Under the pieces are notes generated by a model. It did no database searches. It had not been told where the DNA came from and was given only the letters and a program-made list of their open reading frames with translations. A stretch of DNA of 64,000 nucleotides from Bernardetia sp. (lineage in GTDB: Bacteria; Bacteroidota; Bacteroidia; Cytophagales; Bernardetiaceae). The DNA lies in the NCBI RefSeq assembly GCF_020630935.1, contig NZ_JAHDIG010000001.1, positions 93,721 to 157,720 on the forward strand, in the 5' to 3' direction. The translations under genes were made by a program, and so were the position numbers. Shown one piece after another: positions 8,229 to 17,388 of this stretch (positions are counted from its first letter, which is position 1; every line of letters starts with the position of its first letter).

Positions 8229-9080
8229 TTGCAACTCCTAATTTTACCCACTCTTCGCCTAAAAAATCAAATTATTTCCTTACATAAACCGATTGTAATG
8301 GGAATTTTAAATGCTACCCCAGATTCTTTCTATGAAGGAAGTCGAACTACTACAGATAGAGACGTTTTGCAAAAAGCATCACAAATGCTAGAAGAAGGAG
8401 CTACAATTTTGGATATTGGAGGCTACTCTACTCGCCCAGATGCCGATACTATTTCTATCGAAGAAGAGATAAACAGAGTTGTTCCAACTATTGAATCTAT
8501 CAAAAAAGAATTTCCAAAATCGGTTATTTCTATCGATACATTTCGTTCGGAAGTAGCAAGAGCAGCTGTAGAAGCAGGAGCAGACCTAATAAATGATGTT
8601 TCAGGAGGAAATTTGGATAAAAAAATGTTTGAGACAGTAGCTACATTGAAAGTGCCTTATATTTTGATGCACATGCGAGGGACTCCTCAAACGATGAAAA
8701 CACTCACAAACTATGAGAATATCATTGCAGACATAATGACCTATTTTCAAGAAAGAATTATAAAATTAAAATCTTTAGGAGTAAATGATATTATTCTTGA
8801 TTTAGGCTTCGGATTTGCCAAGACCATAGAGCAAAATTATTTTTTACTTAAAAACCTCTCTGTATTTGAGAATTTAGATTTACCTATTTTGGTAGGAATT
8901 TCAAGAAAATCTATGATTTACAAACGTCTTGATATTCCAGTTTCGGAAGCACTTAATGGAACTACTATTTTGAATACGATTGCGCTACAAAACGGAGCAA
9001 AAATATTGCGTGTTCACGACGTAAAAGAGGCTATGCAAACCATCAAAATTTTGAGTTATTTAGGTAAAGAAAAAGATTAG
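8229..9080 (+). CDS. folP: Dihydropteroate synthase
   Basis: 283 aa. Joins p-aminobenzoate to 6-hydroxymethyl-dihydropterin diphosphate in folate synthesis. Family motifs are in place: V-M-G-I-L-N-A-T-P-D-S-F-Y (pterin diphosphate loop), D-I-G-G-Y-S-T-R-P, I-S-I-D-T-F-R, L-I-N-D-V-S-G-G, M-H-M-R-G-T-P and G-I-S-R-K-S (sulfonamide/pABA side). Residues 9-19 already align with the family's N-terminal strand, so translation must begin near 8229, where only a TTG is available; this TTG lies inside a promoter-like TAATTTTG (8224-8231), so the start is uncertain. Confidence 0.95.
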   Translation: MQLLILPTLRLKNQIISLHKPIVMGILNATPDSFYEGSRTTTDRDVLQKASQMLEEGATILDIGGYSTRPDADTISIEEEINRVVPTIESIKKEFPKSVISIDTFRSEVARAAVEAGADLINDVSGGNLDKKMFETVATLKVPYILMHMRGTPQTMKTLTNYENIIADIMTYFQERIIKLKSLGVNDIILDLGFGFAKTIEQNYFLLKNLSVFENLDLPILVGISRKSMIYKRLDIPVSEALNGTTILNTIALQNGAKILRVHDVKEAMQTIKILSYLGKEKD

Positions 9081-9145
9081 CAAAAAATTTGTACTTTAGT
9101 TTACTTTTCAAACTATTTTGCAACTACCTTTCCTAAAAAAGAAAA

Positions 9146-9832
9146 ATGAATCAGTATTACCTCAAAAAGAAAAAGGCTATTTTTTTTATCTGTCTATCAT
9201 TTCTATTTGTTGTGAGTAGTAGCTTTTTTTCTGTCAAAAAAGTAAACAAAAAACCTCTTTTTGTAGTGGTAGTAGATGCAGGACATGGAGGTTATGATGT
9301 GGGAAATGAGTGTTCCGATTTGAAAAAATTTAATCAAGAAAAAGATATTGTTTTGCCAGTTGCCTTAGAACTAGGAGGCTATTTAGAGAACCTATTGGAA
9401 AATGTAAAAGTCATTTATACAAGAAAAGACGATACATTTGTAAGTTTGGAAAAACGCACTGAAATTGCCAATGAAGCTAGTGCAGACTTGTTTGTCAGTA
9501 TTCACGCCAATCACAACCCCAATAAGAATATTCACGGCTGTCAAGTCCATATTCATAATCATGATATAAAGTTTAGTAAAATATTTGCAAAAAAACTGAT
9601 GAGCCAGCTTTCAGAACGTGCCAAAAGAAAAGTTCTGAAACTTCAAACGACAAATAGCCGAGGACATAATTTATTTGTACTGCAAAACACAAAAATGCCA
9701 GCTGTTTTGGTTGAGATAGGTTTTATGAGTAATCCAAGAGAAGAAGTATATCTCAATAGCGAATACGGACAGGCTATTTTGGCTTCTGCTATTTTTCGTG
9801 CTGTCAGAGAATATCGTGAAGTGGTGCAGTAA
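9146..9832 (+). CDS. N-acetylmuramoyl-L-alanine amidase (Amidase_3)
   Basis: 228 aa. Cuts the amide bond between muramic acid and the stem peptide, in the periplasm, probably for daughter-cell separation. A basic N-terminus and a hydrophobic segment (11-29) act as signal or anchor. Zinc ligands H47 (D-A-G-H-G-G), E65 (Q-E-K-D-I-V-L) and H120 (S-I-H-A-N) and the catalytic E190 (V-E-I-G-F-M-S-N) are all present. No AMIN or LysM domain, so this is a minimal amidase. Downstream of folP with a 65-bp gap. Confidence 0.93.
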   Translation: MNQYYLKKKKAIFFICLSFLFVVSSSFFSVKKVNKKPLFVVVVDAGHGGYDVGNECSDLKKFNQEKDIVLPVALELGGYLENLLENVKVIYTRKDDTFVSLEKRTEIANEASADLFVSIHANHNPNKNIHGCQVHIHNHDIKFSKIFAKKLMSQLSERAKRKVLKLQTTNSRGHNLFVLQNTKMPAVLVEIGFMSNPREEVYLNSEYGQAILASAIFRAVREYREVVQ

Positions 9833-9859
9833 ATAGTATTTAAAATTCAGATAGAAATT

Positions 9860-10567
9860 ATGAAAAAAAATATTTTGATATTTTCATTTGTGCTTCTCCT
9901 AGCAATTAATTTCAAAACTCTTGGATATGATAAAATATTAGTAGGAGAGGGTGTGTTTTATGATTCAACAGCTTTAGTGTACAATTTTTCTCAGAGTGGG
10001 ACAAACTGGTGGGATAAAATAGGAAAGAAAAATATTTATCAAGTTCAAATTGGTGATACATTGTGTTCTATTGATAAAGAAAATCACTTAAGTATGTGGC
10101 AAGTAAATGAGAAAACATCAAAAATCTTAGAACTGCCAAAAAGTATTAGTGGAATGGTTACTGAACTTTATGAAAGTAAACTAAGGTGTAACTTAATAAA
10201 GAGAGTTTGGATAGGTAATAATCTAAAAATACCTCACGGAAACCTAGTATTTCGGTTCAACAATGGATTTCAAAAAAATGTAAATACATCAAAAGAAAGT
10301 ATTTTTAGCAGTTTAGAGATACTGCTTTTATCTAATAGTCAGAAACCAACAGAACATATCAATTTCCAAACACAAGAAGGATATGATTATAACGTTTGCT
10401 CTGATAATTATTACTCTGTTGTGAAATCTATATTCAAGTTAGGAAATAGAACATTTGCTCTAATCAATGAATATTCTGATAAAGAGTGTCCAGAATATAG
10501 CACTTACTGGATTATAGAAATCATAGGTACAAAGTATAGAAAAATATGGCATTATGGAGCTTGCTAA
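9860..10567 (+). CDS. Secreted hypothetical protein
   Basis: 235 aa with an N-terminal signal peptide (MKKNILIFSFVLLLAINFKT...). The rest is a mixed, beta-rich sequence with four to six cysteines, including C-S-D and D-K-E-C-P-E-Y late in the protein. No family recognised. It begins 27 bp after the amidase gene on the same strand, so co-transcription is likely, but the sequence gives no functional link. Convergent with uppP, only 10 bp apart. Confidence 0.7.
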   Translation: MKKNILIFSFVLLLAINFKTLGYDKILVGEGVFYDSTALVYNFSQSGTNWWDKIGKKNIYQVQIGDTLCSIDKENHLSMWQVNEKTSKILELPKSISGMVTELYESKLRCNLIKRVWIGNNLKIPHGNLVFRFNNGFQKNVNTSKESIFSSLEILLLSNSQKPTEHINFQTQEGYDYNVCSDNYYSVVKSIFKLGNRTFALINEYSDKECPEYSTYWIIEIIGTKYRKIWHYGAC

Positions 10568-10576
10568 ATATTTAGT

Positions 10577-11440
10577 TTACACAAAAAGTGCAATCAAACC
10601 TACCACCAAGCAATAGATAGCAAAATAAATCAGTTTGCGTTTTTTTACTAACTCTACCATCCAATAACAAGCAATTAGTCCCACAATAAAGGCTGTAATA
10701 AATCCAATAGATAGAAAGGAAACATCTAAAGAAACTACCGAGCTTTGCTCTAAAAAGTCTTTAACTTCTAAAAGTGTTGCACCAAAAATAGGAGCAAGAA
10801 CCATTAGGAATGAAAAACGAGCAGCTTCCCCACGAGGCACACCTATTAAAAGAGCTGTCGCAATCGTTGCTCCCGAACGAGAAATACCAGGTAAAACAGC
10901 TATGGCTTGCGCTAATCCGATAATAAAGGCTTGTAAATATGAAATATTTTGATTCAAGGCTGCTGTCTGACTTTGGACTTCTTTTGGAGTAGGTTCATCA
11001 TCTAAGATGGTTTTCTGTCCACTTGTAGAAAGCAAATTTTCTTGCTTAAAACGAGTAATCAGCAACAAAACACCTGTAATGAGTAACATTCCACCTACAA
11101 ACGGAATATTTCCTTCAAAAAAAGATTCTACCCATTTTTTAAAAAATATACCAACTATGCCCACTGGAATCATAGAAATTACAACTTTTAAAGCAAACTC
11201 CCATTCATCGTTCCACTTAAATTTGAGCATTCCTTTCAAAATAAAACCAATTTCTTTTCTAAAAACAACCACTGTGCTGAGTGCAGTTGCAGCATGTAAA
11301 ATAATAGAAAAAAGAAGGTCGTCAGAAGGTTTAATTTGTAATAGAGCTTTTCCAAGCTCTAAATGTCCACTACTACTGACAGGTAAAAACTCTGTTAATC
11401 CTTGTAAAATCCCCAAAATAAGTGCTTCCAACCATTCCAT
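10577..11440 (-). CDS. uppP: Undecaprenyl-diphosphate phosphatase
   Basis: About 287 aa from the ATG at 11440 (M-E-W-L-E-A-L-I-L-G). An upstream in-frame ATG at 11515 would add 25 hydrophilic residues not seen in the family and is rejected. The protein is a polytopic membrane enzyme that recycles the peptidoglycan lipid carrier and confers bacitracin tolerance. Catalytic signatures Q-G-L-T-E-F-L-P-V-S-S-S-G-H and L-P-G-I-S-R-S-G-A-T are intact. A roughly 40-residue hydrophilic loop (around K-Q-E-N-L-L-S-T-S-G-Q-K-T) between helices is longer than in E. coli. Confidence 0.96.
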   Translation of the reverse strand: MEWLEALILGILQGLTEFLPVSSSGHLELGKALLQIKPSDDLLFSIILHAATALSTVVVFRKEIGFILKGMLKFKWNDEWEFALKVVISMIPVGIVGIFFKKWVESFFEGNIPFVGGMLLITGVLLLITRFKQENLLSTSGQKTILDDEPTPKEVQSQTAALNQNISYLQAFIIGLAQAIAVLPGISRSGATIATALLIGVPRGEAARFSFLMVLAPIFGATLLEVKDFLEQSSVVSLDVSFLSIGFITAFIVGLIACYWMVELVKKRKLIYFAIYCLVVGLIALFV

Positions 11441-11659
11441 AATGCCTTTTTGTATAATTTTTATAAGTTCTTGATTTGCCTTTGAAGGCACAAAATTAAA
11501 AGAGTTTGACGACAAGAGACAACTTTTTCCTAAAAAAAACTAAATCATTTGAGAAATAGACTATTCTATCATCTTTAACGCCTTTTTTTACGTAAATTTT
11601 GAATAAGTTTGAGCCTAGTTCAGAACTACTTATTATTTTTCATTATACCCTTCTTTTAT

Positions 11660-12532
11660 ATGAAACATTTACACACACTTGTCATTGTTCCTATTATTAT
11701 TGCACTTTTTTTATTAGTTATTCAACAGTCATGCGCTCAAGTAGAAATGCCTGTGCCTAGTCCAGCAGCTTCTGTATCACAAGTAATTGGTGTTACCAAA
11801 ATTTCAGTAGATTACTCTGCTCCTGCTGTTCGTGAACGTGAGGTTTGGGGAAAACTTCTTCCTTATGGTGAGATGTGGCGTACTGGAGCAAACTCTCCAA
11901 CAAAAGTTACTTTCAGTACTGATGTTATGGTAGAAGGAAAGAAAGTAGAAGCTGGTTCTTATACACTTATTACTATTCCAACTGAAAACAAATGGACAGT
12001 TATTTTAAATAAAGATTCTAAAGGAAATGGTGTTTTTTCTTATTTGGAAGACGACGATGTTATTCGTGTAGAAGTTACTCCTAAAAAAGCTGAAATGCTT
12101 GAATATTTGTCTTTCAGCATTCAACCACAATCAGATTCGGAAGCTCATCTAATAATGCACTGGGAAAAATTACAACTTCCTATCAAAGTTACAACAGATA
12201 CAAAGGCAAATGCAGTAGCTTCTATAAAAGCAGGAATGGGCATTTATGGCAGAGCTTGGTATGATTATGCGTCTGCTGCTGAGTATTATGTACAAAACGA
12301 TTTAGATGTTGAGAAAGCTCACGAATGGGCAACTATGTCTCTAAAAATTCGTGATGACCACTTTTTCAATCAGTGGGTAATGGCACAAGTAGAAGCAAAA
12401 AAAGGAAACCACAAGAAAGCTGTTGAATTAGCAAAAAAAGCTCAAGAAATGGGTGCTAAAAATGGAGGAGGTTTTTATGCTGCTCGTAAGGCAAGTATAG
12501 AAACAAGCATTGCAGAATGGAGTAAGAAATAA
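11660..12532 (+). CDS. DUF2911 secreted protein
   Basis: 290 aa from the ATG at 11660, which gives a good signal peptide ending near S-C-A-Q; an upstream TTG at 11609 only adds a hydrophobic run. The DUF2911 core is obvious: P-S-P-A-A-S-V-S-Q, I-S-V-D-Y-S-A-P-A-V-R-E-R-E-V-W-G and G-E-M-W-R-T-G-A-N. After the beta-rich DUF2911 domain there is a helical C-terminus (about 200-290) resembling TPR-like repeats with lysine and alanine. Function unknown; the family is widespread in Bacteroidota. A strong terminator follows. Confidence 0.9.
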   Translation: MKHLHTLVIVPIIIALFLLVIQQSCAQVEMPVPSPAASVSQVIGVTKISVDYSAPAVREREVWGKLLPYGEMWRTGANSPTKVTFSTDVMVEGKKVEAGSYTLITIPTENKWTVILNKDSKGNGVFSYLEDDDVIRVEVTPKKAEMLEYLSFSIQPQSDSEAHLIMHWEKLQLPIKVTTDTKANAVASIKAGMGIYGRAWYDYASAAEYYVQNDLDVEKAHEWATMSLKIRDDHFFNQWVMAQVEAKKGNHKKAVELAKKAQEMGAKNGGGFYAARKASIETSIAEWSKK

Positions 12533-12555
12533 AACATCTATTTTCGAAGATTATC

Positions 12556-12592
12556 AAAAAAGCTATTTCTTAAGAAAAGAAATAGCTTTTTT
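12556..12592 (+). terminator. Rho-independent terminator after the DUF2911 gene
   Basis: Perfect 16-bp stem (12556-12571 with 12577-12592), 5-nt loop, six A before and six T after the central stem. Confidence 0.92.
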
Positions 12593-12676
12593 AGTGAAAT
12601 ACTTTTTTCATAGAACTTGATTTGACTTTTTTTCGTACATTAGACTAACACTAAATCAACTTTAATTCAACTACCC

Positions 12677-12982
12677 ATGATGGAAATGATAATTGTCTTT
12701 GGTAGTACATTTGGAATAGCTACTACTGCTATTGTAACAAATTATTACTATAAGGTAAAAAAACTAGAGGTAGCTCGCCGTTTGAGCCAAGAAGAGCAAC
12801 GAAAAATAGATATGATAATGCAAGAAAATGAAGAACTGCGTCAGCGTTTGGAAAATGTAGAAGTTATCGTCTCTAGTGCAGATTTGGATATTCTCACAGC
12901 AGGTGCTTCTATGGAAGATATTACTCGTATAAAAAATACTGTAACACAAGTAAAGGAAAGTAAGCGTTTTAAATTACGCTAA
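12677..12982 (+). CDS. Small membrane-anchored coiled-coil protein
   Basis: 101 aa. One N-terminal membrane helix (about 3-24) is followed by a charged helix predicted to form a coiled coil (K28 to about E63, E-E-Q-R-K-I-D...E-N-E-E-L-R-Q-R-L). The topology and the segment L-R-Q-R-L-E-N-V-E resemble the phage-shock protein PspB, but the similarity is short and no pspA or pspC is nearby, so the identity is left open. A short C-terminal basic tail ends K-R-F-K-L-R. Confidence 0.75.
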   Translation: MMEMIIVFGSTFGIATTAIVTNYYYKVKKLEVARRLSQEEQRKIDMIMQENEELRQRLENVEVIVSSADLDILTAGASMEDITRIKNTVTQVKESKRFKLR

Positions 12983-13015
12983 TAGATTCTCAAAAAAACA
13001 CAAACTATGAGCAAT

Positions 13016-13049
13016 AAAAAAGCACCATAATAAATTATGGTGCTTTTTT
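13016..13049. terminator. Bidirectional terminator
   Basis: Perfect 16-bp stem (13016-13031 with 13034-13049) flanked by A and T runs on both strands, between the coiled-coil gene (+) and the M23 peptidase gene (-). Confidence 0.92.
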
Positions 13050-13074
13050 ATTGTTAGTCAATATCTTGTCATAT

Positions 13075-14088
13075 TTAATGAGCAGCATGGTTATGGTCTT
13101 CTTCGTCTGAACCACCTCCCAACGATTGTCCTTCTTGAGAAGAAAGTTCAACTAATTGTTGATATTCTGTTGGAGAAAGGTCGTTGAAGAAATAATTAAT
13201 TGGATTGACAGGTGTTCCGTTATGACGAACTTCATAATGTAAGTGAGGAGCTACTGAAAGTCCTGTACTTCCTACTTTTCCAATTAGTTGTCCACGCTTA
13301 ATTTTTTGTCCTTTCTTACAGTCAAAGGCTGAAAGGTGAGCATATCTTGTAACATAGCCATAGCCGTGGTCAATTTCTACTAATCTTCCGTATCCACTAG
13401 ACCAATCTGCTTTTATTACTACGCCGTCTCCTGTTGCGTGTACGGGTGTTCCTGTTCTTGCTGTCAAATCACAACCTGCATGCATTTTACGCACTTTATA
13501 AATAGGGTGAGTACGCATTCCAAATCCAGAAGCAAAACGATTGAGGTCTTTTCCAGAAAGAGGTTGAATAGCTGGGATAGAAGCAATCATGTCATTCTTA
13601 CTTTGAGCAAGGTTCATGAGCTTATCATATTCCTTTGTTTGGATATACATTTGTCTTTTTATGTTATCCAGTTTTTCGTGTGTACTGACAATGAGTGTTT
13701 CATTTGCCAAATCTTGGTCTAAAAGACTTTTATACTTTTCAGAACCACCTGTACCTCCTTTTCTCATCTCCATTGGCATTGGTTCTATTTCAAACATCGA
13801 ACGGTAGAGCTTATTATCTCTTTGTTGGAGGATTTCCAACATATCTGTTGCTTGACTAATTTCTTTATTCAGAACTTGATATTTTGTTACGAGTTCTTGT
13901 TTTTCTTCTCTTAGCTGAACCACTTCCTTTGAAGGGAACATTTTAGTGTAAAATGTCGCAAAACCGATAGCTAATACTGATGAAACTACTAAGAGTCCTA
14001 AAATATTAAAAGCAATATCTGTTTTTGAGGCTTTTACTTTTTCGTAACGACACGTTTCAGTATCGTAATAATATTTAACTTTTGCCAT
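13075..14088 (-). CDS. M23-family cell-wall endopeptidase, membrane anchored
   Basis: 337 aa. A short cytoplasmic N-terminus, one membrane helix (about 26-47), a coiled-coil stalk (about 55-95 and 125-165), then an M23 (LytM) domain from about 185. Zinc ligands H203 and D207 (M-H-A-G-C-D-L) and H284 (P-H-L-H-Y-E-V) are present together with the first H of H-L-H, so it should be an active peptidoglycan cross-link hydrolase acting in the periplasm. The tail is acidic, Gly/Ser-rich and ends E-E-D-H-N-H-A-A-H, a possible metal-binding tail. This architecture is the standard Bacteroidota M23 type encoded as a single gene. Confidence 0.93.
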   Translation of the reverse strand: MAKVKYYYDTETCRYEKVKASKTDIAFNILGLLVVSSVLAIGFATFYTKMFPSKEVVQLREEKQELVTKYQVLNKEISQATDMLEILQQRDNKLYRSMFEIEPMPMEMRKGGTGGSEKYKSLLDQDLANETLIVSTHEKLDNIKRQMYIQTKEYDKLMNLAQSKNDMIASIPAIQPLSGKDLNRFASGFGMRTHPIYKVRKMHAGCDLTARTGTPVHATGDGVVIKADWSSGYGRLVEIDHGYGYVTRYAHLSAFDCKKGQKIKRGQLIGKVGSTGLSVAPHLHYEVRHNGTPVNPINYFFNDLSPTEYQQLVELSSQEGQSLGGGSDEEDHNHAAH

Positions 14089-14475
14089 ATAATTAGTGTT
14101 TGTTGCTAATTTCTGTCAGACAAATAAACAATTAGATAATATAATTTTGGTTCAAAACCTACTATTATAATTCAACTACTTGTGTATTGGAAGATAGTTA
14201 TGAATATGTAAAAACAAAGATTCATTAAGTTATGATGGTTTATAAAAGGATATATATAGCCGATTGCTCATATATAATTACTCTTAAAACAATTTTTAAT
14301 TAGTGTCTAACTAAAGATTAGTAATGCAAAGAAGCAAAAAAATGAGAAAAGTTCCAAAAAACATAAAACTTTTTTCGATGAATCATCGTAACAACCTATT
14401 TTTTACTAAAAATAACGTGATTTATGGACTGAAATTATATTTTATTGTGTTTTGTTTATAATTTTATAAAAAAGT
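14089..14475. other. 387-bp intergenic region
   Basis: AT-rich spacer upstream of the M23 gene and downstream of nothing on the plus strand. It holds a TAATTTTG (14142-14149) in plus orientation with no plus-strand gene to drive, and a run of AT-rich sequence. No ORF, RNA gene or convincing hairpin seen. Confidence 0.5.
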
Positions 14476-15402
14476 CTATTTAATTTTTAGCAAGCTCATA
14501 AATACCCCATCTATCACCTTTTTCATTTGTTGTATATTTAAGGTCTCTAAAGTATCTGTTGGCTCGTGATAGTTAGGATTTCGGAAGAATGATGTATCTG
14601 TAATCATAAAGGCACTAAATCCAAACTTCCAATAATTCAAATGGTCTGAATAATCTATTCCAGCAATAAAAACAGGTGCTGCTAATTTCTTTGCTTTTAT
14701 CGTTTGAGAAGCCTTAAATTGTCTGTAAAACTTTCTACTAAACTTGCCAGCACCAAACTTCTTTATAAAGGCAATATAGTTTCCTCTACTTCCATAAAAG
14801 AGAGATAATAAACCAACAGGATAAGATTGGGATTTCTTTTCTAGTTTAAAATAGCCTATCATTTCTAAAGAAATCATGCCATATACATCAATATTTTGAG
14901 ATGCTAAAGAGCTTGCATGTACATAACTTCCCATATTTTCTGTTCTAAAATAGGGAGGTTCTTCTAAGGAATAGGCTACCAAGTCTATTCTGTATTTGAG
15001 TTTTTTATCTTTCAAAAGTCTAGCGAGTTCTAAGAGTCCAACTACTCCACTAGCATTGTCATCTGCACCTTCTTGATTGCCACAAACATCATAGTGCGCT
15101 CCAACAATAATTCTTGTCTGATTTTCTGTCCCAAATGAAGCAATTACATTTTTGTAAGTATCTGTACCTACAAGATATTTTTGAAAGCTACTACTATCTG
15201 CATACTTTGAAAACACTTTCTTTATATAGTTAGCTGTTTCATTGAGTTGCTCTATATTTTCTTGATTGCGAAATTCCTTCGTTTTGGTAATAGCCTTTAA
15301 ATGTTCTTTTATGATGAGCGTATCAGACTCAAAGTTCGCCAAACAGTAATTTGACAGTAATAAAAGACATAACACTAACAACCTCTTAAACATTTTTATC
15401 AT
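14476..15402 (-). CDS. M28-family zinc aminopeptidase, exported
   Basis: 308 aa with a signal peptide (MIKMFKRLLVLCLLLLSNYCLA). The M28 co-catalytic zinc site is visible in order: G-A-H103-Y-D (ligand H plus Asp), E-G-A-D114-D-N-A-S-G (bridging Asp), E147-E148 (general base and ligand), a further acidic ligand near 180 and D-Y-S-D-H-L-N-Y near the C-terminus (last His). Probably trims peptides in the periplasm or outside the cell. Last residues K-I-K; no sorting domain. It stands alone. Confidence 0.9.
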   Translation of the reverse strand: MIKMFKRLLVLCLLLLSNYCLANFESDTLIIKEHLKAITKTKEFRNQENIEQLNETANYIKKVFSKYADSSSFQKYLVGTDTYKNVIASFGTENQTRIIVGAHYDVCGNQEGADDNASGVVGLLELARLLKDKKLKYRIDLVAYSLEEPPYFRTENMGSYVHASSLASQNIDVYGMISLEMIGYFKLEKKSQSYPVGLLSLFYGSRGNYIAFIKKFGAGKFSRKFYRQFKASQTIKAKKLAAPVFIAGIDYSDHLNYWKFGFSAFMITDTSFFRNPNYHEPTDTLETLNIQQMKKVIDGVFMSLLKIK

Positions 15403-15535
15403 ATCATTAAAAGTGAAGAGAGAAAATTATGTACACACAAGGACAATAAAAACTATAGAAGGTTGCATAAAATTAACCAAGATGGTAATGTCTTGAAATA
15501 ATACTAAAACAAAAATTGGACTACACCTAAAAATA

Positions 15536-15600
15536 TGTCGGTACTGCCCTGTTGGGCTGACCTAGGTAGGAAATAAGGTTAGTTTCGTAGAGCAGACCAA
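15536..15600. repeat. GC-rich islet with hairpin and palindrome, unclassified
   Basis: Roughly 65 bp much richer in G+C than its surroundings. It holds the hairpin GCCC-TGTT-GGGC (15546-15557) and the palindrome ACCTAGGT (15560-15567). It could be part of a dispersed repeat or a small RNA; no gene is recognised. Confidence 0.35.
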
Positions 15601-15759
15601 AAGTATTGGGGTAAAGTAGTTTTTATTTTGGTATAACTTTTATTGTCAATAATTTACCAAAAAGTCAAATTGTGCTTATTTGTCTGTAGTATTGAAGCAC
15701 ATAATATCATAGAGAAATGAGCTTTATTCAACTAAACAGAATAAAATTTAGTGATATGC

Positions 15760-15798
15760 AAAAAACGCATTTGCCAGTTGAGGGCAAATGCGTTTTTT
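15760..15798 (-). terminator. Rho-independent terminator of lpxC-fabZ
   Basis: Perfect 16-bp stem AAAAAACGCATTTGCC (15760-15775) with 15783-15798 and a 7-nt loop, 31 bp after the stop codon on the minus strand. Confidence 0.92.
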
Positions 15799-15828
15799 TT
15801 GACTTTGAACAAATATTCTTTCAAAATA

Positions 15829-17220
15829 TCAGTCTTTTTTCACAATACCAGCAGATAGTGTTGCTTCACAAACTAACTTTCCAGCTACATACGCTTGTCC
15901 TTTCATTTTGGCAATACCTCTACGAATTGGAGCAACAAGTTCACACTTAAAAACGATTGTATCACCTGGTAAAACCTTCTGACGGAATCGGCAATTATCA
16001 ATTCCTATAAAGTAAGACCAATAATTATTGGGATCTGGAACAGTATTCATTACCAAAATCCCTCCTGTTTGTGCCATTGCTTCTACTTGTAACACTCCTG
16101 GCATTACTGGATTTTCTGGAAAATGTCCTTGGAAGAATGGCTCATTCATTGTTACATTTTTCACACCTACCACTGAAGTCTCATCCAAATAGATAACCTT
16201 GTCGATAAGTAAGAAGGGATAACGATGAGGAAGTACTTTCGAAATCTGATTTATATCCAAAACAGGTGGCATTTTTGGGTCGTATTTTGGAATCTGAACA
16301 CCAGATGCTTTTTGGATTCTTTTCTTAATGCGTTTTGCAAAGGCAACATTAGCAGCGTGCCCTGGGCGTGCAGCTAAAATTTGTGCTTTCAATGGACGAC
16401 CTACCAATGCCAAATCACCCACCAAATCTAAAAGTTTGTGCCTTGCAGGTTCATTTTTGTAACGAAGTTCCACATTATTTAGAGTTCCTTCTTTTTTGAC
16501 TTCTATCTTGTCTTTATTAAACATTTTGGCAAGGCGAGCCATTTCTTCATCTGACAAAACTCTATCTACAATCACGATAGCATTATCAAAGTCTCCTCCT
16601 TGAATAAGATTATTGTTGTAGAGAGTTTCTAACTCATGCAAAAAGCAAAATGTACGACAACTCGCAATTTCTTTCTCAAACTCTGAAATATCATTTAAGG
16701 CTGCATACTGGCTTCCCAACACAGGAGAGTTGTAATCTACCATCACAGTTAAGCGATAATTATCTAATGGAAGAGCTGCAATTTCTATATTTTTATCTGC
16801 ATCTGTATAATGAATACTCGTATCTATTTCAAAGAAATTACGAGGCACATTTTGCTCTTCCAAGCCAGCTTCTTTTAGTCTATTGACAAAATCTAAAGAG
16901 CTACCATCCATAATTGGAGGTTCAGGGCCATCTAACTCTATCAATACATTGTCTATCTCTAAGCCAACTAATGCAGCCAATGTATGCTCTACTGTGTTTA
17001 CTCTTGCCTCTCCTTTTTCAATAGTTGTCCCTCTTGAAACATCTACTACAAAATCTACATCTGCATCTACAACAGGTCTGCCTTCTATATCAATTCTACA
17101 AAATTTTATTCCATGATTTGGTTTGGCAGGCAGAAAAGTCATAGTTGACTTTACTCCTGTGTGCAGTCCAACTCCAGAAATAGTAACAGATTTTTTTATG
17201 GTATGTTGATTGGTTTTCAT
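15829..17220 (-). CDS. lpxC/fabZ: Bifunctional LpxC / FabZ: UDP-3-O-acyl-GlcNAc deacetylase and 3-hydroxyacyl-ACP dehydratase
   Basis: 463 aa natural fusion typical of Bacteroidota. Residues 1-about 305 are LpxC, the committed step of lipid A synthesis; zinc ligands H79 (V-E-H-T-L-A-A-L), H261 and D265 (R-H-K-L-L-D-L-V-G-D) and the catalytic H288 (R-P-G-H-A-A-N) are kept. Residues about 315-463 are FabZ; the hot-dog catalytic pair is H366 (Q-G-H-F-P-E-N-P) and E380 (V-L-Q-V-E-A-M-A-Q). The fusion links two enzymes competing for 3-hydroxyacyl-ACP, which could help set the balance between phospholipid and LPS. Alone on its transcript with a clear terminator. Confidence 0.97.
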   Translation of the reverse strand: MKTNQHTIKKSVTISGVGLHTGVKSTMTFLPAKPNHGIKFCRIDIEGRPVVDADVDFVVDVSRGTTIEKGEARVNTVEHTLAALVGLEIDNVLIELDGPEPPIMDGSSLDFVNRLKEAGLEEQNVPRNFFEIDTSIHYTDADKNIEIAALPLDNYRLTVMVDYNSPVLGSQYAALNDISEFEKEIASCRTFCFLHELETLYNNNLIQGGDFDNAIVIVDRVLSDEEMARLAKMFNKDKIEVKKEGTLNNVELRYKNEPARHKLLDLVGDLALVGRPLKAQILAARPGHAANVAFAKRIKKRIQKASGVQIPKYDPKMPPVLDINQISKVLPHRYPFLLIDKVIYLDETSVVGVKNVTMNEPFFQGHFPENPVMPGVLQVEAMAQTGGILVMNTVPDPNNYWSYFIGIDNCRFRQKVLPGDTIVFKCELVAPIRRGIAKMKGQAYVAGKLVCEATLSAGIVKKD

Positions 17221-17388
17221 ATTTTGAATAGATACAGATTTATTAAGGAGAAGTTATTGAATGAATGACAACCCTAAGAAAAACAGTATGATAAATTTTA
17301 TATAATAATTTACAAAGGTAAAAACTTCTTTTGAATAATATGCATTCAGACAAATTTCAAATTATGAAAATAGCTTTCAGATTTTTTT

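Larger units (their letters stand above)
15403..15828. other. 426-bp intergenic region
   Basis: Lies between the M28 gene start and the end of lpxC-fabZ. It contains a GC-rich hairpin islet (15536-15600, listed separately) and the terminator of lpxC-fabZ (15760-15798). The rest is AT-rich and shows no gene; a small ORF over 15717-15950 mostly overlaps the terminator and lpxC-fabZ and is not believed. Confidence 0.5.

Noticed and set aside
11441..11515. N-terminal extension of uppP from an upstream ATG
   Set aside because: 25 hydrophilic residues not found in the family; the ATG at 11440 starts exactly at the conserved first helix.
14142..14149. TAATTTTG promoter box in plus orientation
   Set aside because: No plus-strand gene follows within the spacer; AT-rich sequence makes chance matches likely.
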